A stretch of 64,000 nucleotides of DNA from Chamaea fasciata (taxonomy: Eukaryota; Chordata; Aves; Passeriformes; Sylviidae), in NCBI GenBank assembly GCA_029207755.1, contig JARCOQ010000012.1, positions 22,617,740 through 22,681,739 of the forward strand, given 5' to 3'. Numbering within the stretch: the first letter of the stretch is position 1; each line of letters begins with the position of its first letter. This document shows positions 62,105 to 64,000 of this stretch, in pieces. The translations under genes were made by a program, and so were the position numbers. The notes under the pieces are model-generated. The model worked only from the letters and a program-made list of their open reading frames with translations. It was not told the DNA's origin and searched no databases.

Positions 62105-64000
62105 GCTCAAAATCTTACGTTGCAGTGACCAAACCTGCAGTGAGTGTTGGAGGTGTTGTTTCACACACCTGTAGCCAGGAGACCTGTGTGACTGCTTGTG
62201 CATCTTCATCAGCCCCCTGCTAATTACTCTCCAAGGCAGGGCCAGTTTCCACTGAAGCTGAAAGTAAGGCAGAGCCCTCAGAAATACAGAGTTCCCTCAA
62301 GTTTGGTGAAAATCCCCAGCCGGAGGTGAAAGACCTACATTAAAGCTCCTTCAGAGGGAGGATCCAGCAGAATTCAATCCAGGCTTGCTTTGGGAGGCAG
62401 TGGGTGGATGAGTTATCAGCCAGGCAAATGAGGGACTTGGGAAGCAGCTGAGAGCATATTGAGGGGAGGTGAGATCATTATGGGACATGGGGCTTGCTGT
62501 TGGTAAGCTTGTTTGGGTCAGCAGGTCTGAAATGGGAATAAATTCCCATGTGTGCATTTCAAAGGCAGCTTTGGGAGAGCAGCTTTCTTCCTGATGAAAA
62601 CCAGCCTGAAGCCTCTGAAAGTGCTAAAATATACAAGAAAACAAAGTGGCCTTTGTGGGGAGAATTCTCAGGTGCTATCATGCCTGTGTAGGCAGCAGCA
62701 ATCGAATCACAGCTCTACTCTGCCACAATAAACTCCATCAGTGGCACTGCTTGTGTGCCCACCTGCCTTCCCCTCTATTTCACAAACCAGTTCTTTTGGA
62801 AACCATGAAGCTGACTTTAAAGGTCTTGCTCACGTTAATTTGGGACTCCCCTTAAATTGTGTCTTGGGCTACGGAGTGACAAAGCTTGGAAGCAGCTCTG
62901 AGTGATATTCAGGGTAAATTGGTTCCATGACAGAGGGAGCGAGGCCACCTTTGAGTTCTTCTGTAAGTCCCAACAAACTGAACATTGATCTCAGCATGTT
63001 CAGGAGAGGGGGGAGCCCTGATTTCCCCTTGAATGGAGGCAGCAATGAGCCTTTTTTCTCTGCTTCTAAATTCCTTTTCATGTAAGCTTTGCTGTCTCTT
63101 TGTAACCATCTGCTGCAGTGCTCTGCACTCTGAGCTTGTCTCACATTTCAGATATTTTCGTGTTTGTTTCTGTGGCAGTGGAGAAGAGCTGGAGGATGTG
63201 AGGTCTGAAAGTTCACAAAGCAAAAGAGCAACTGAGGCAAAGGACAGCCCAATTTAAGGGAACTTAAGATTTAATGTTAAAAACCATATCTGGTTAAGAA
63301 ATCCTGACTGTTTCAAATGTAGTTATCAGGCTGTTGTCTCCACCATCTTCAAGATCTTCACTTAACCCTAAATGTACCTTCATGGTGCCCATGGCTTGTT
63401 GGCAGCTAGAAAGTGGATCTATGTCTCTAAACTTAGTATTTTTAAGAATGATGAGCTGGTTTTGATTTATAACATAGGATTGTTCTCTGAAATAAGTTTT
63501 GGTAATGCTGACAAGACTGTCCCACGGGAAGGTAAACTGTAGCTCAAAGCTTGTTAAGTGGAATATAATCTATATTTTCAAGGGGCAGGAACATCTATAA
63601 CCTAATTTCTCTGTAATGTTTAGGCCAGAAATTGGGTTGGAGGGTGTCTTTCCTTTGGATTAGGGACAGCAGGAATAGGCTCAAACAGATTGGAGGTAGG
63701 AGTATTTTATTTGGTAGGAGTAATAAATTAAGGTGTCTTGTGGAACTCTGAACAGGATGTTTCAATTCACTTATATGTGGCAAGTTTTTGGCATCAAATC
63801 CTTGTTATAATATTTATTTTAAGCATTGATAGTTGACATTTCTGTGTCATGTTTTCAGACTGGTCACTCTATTGCAGAGATCCACAGCTGGAGTATTGGG
63901 CTTTTACCCAGTTTTCTTTTGGATTTGTCCAGTGCCCTCTGAAATGTGAAGAGCTAAAGACAGAACCATTTTTAGATGCCTTTGAGCTGTTGAAATGTTT
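62105..64000. other. non-coding DNA, no gene recognised
   Basis: AT-rich sequence to the end of the window. Open frames are at most 104 codons, overlapping on both strands. No CR1 copy, microsatellite or structured RNA recognised. Confidence 0.5.

Overview
The window looks like nuclear DNA from a bird, quite possibly a songbird. It is mostly non-coding: either intergenic DNA or a very long intron. Two things point to Aves. First, every interspersed repeat I can recognise is a CR1-type LINE: 5'-truncated copies ending in the characteristic short ATTCTGTG-like tail repeats, one with recognisable CR1 reverse-transcriptase sequence. Second, there are no Alu/L1-like or poly(A)-tailed SINE elements. 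The species, chromosome and neighbouring genes cannot be read from the sequence. I found no protein-coding gene, rRNA, tRNA or CRISPR array that I can support. Open frames of 60-290 codons occur throughout on both strands, but none resembles a known cellular protein. The longest ones are explained by tandem repeats or by stop-poor GC-rich DNA.

Layout. 1-14.1 kb: unremarkable non-coding DNA with one short CR1 tail (3.16 kb) and homopolymer runs. 14.1-14.8 kb: a CR1 copy on the minus strand abutting a (CA)n microsatellite. 18.0-18.4 kb: an (ATT)n microsatellite and a 22-bp tandem duplication. 19.4-19.9 kb: two CR1 3' ends head to tail. 19.9-27.5 kb: ordinary AT-rich DNA. 27.55-27.87 kb: a 319-bp (ATCC)n tract. 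32.7-33.3 kb: a 12-copy 47-bp minisatellite. 35.5-35.6 kb: a dense cluster of candidate transcription-factor sites. 40.6-41.6 kb: the longest CR1 copy, with degenerate reverse-transcriptase coding sequence. 42.3 kb: a T42 tract. 42.87-43.12 kb and 52.92-53.17 kb: two near-identical 248-bp copies in opposite orientation. 46.2 kb: a CR1 tail. 46.9-48.05 kb: a strong CpG island containing a 30-bp minisatellite; this is the best candidate for a promoter or hidden transcript. 50.0-50.1 kb: a smaller CpG-rich patch. 54.4-54.5 kb: a group of POU octamer sites. 56.9, 57.8 and 61.7-62.1 kb: further CR1 minus-strand copies.

Nothing here forms a pathway or operon. The CR1 copies are dead fossils. The CpG island is the only place that looks like a gene start, and without transcript data I cannot say what it drives. 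The most unusual structural feature is the 248-bp inverted duplication, whose arms are about 9.8 kb apart and lie either side of the CpG island.
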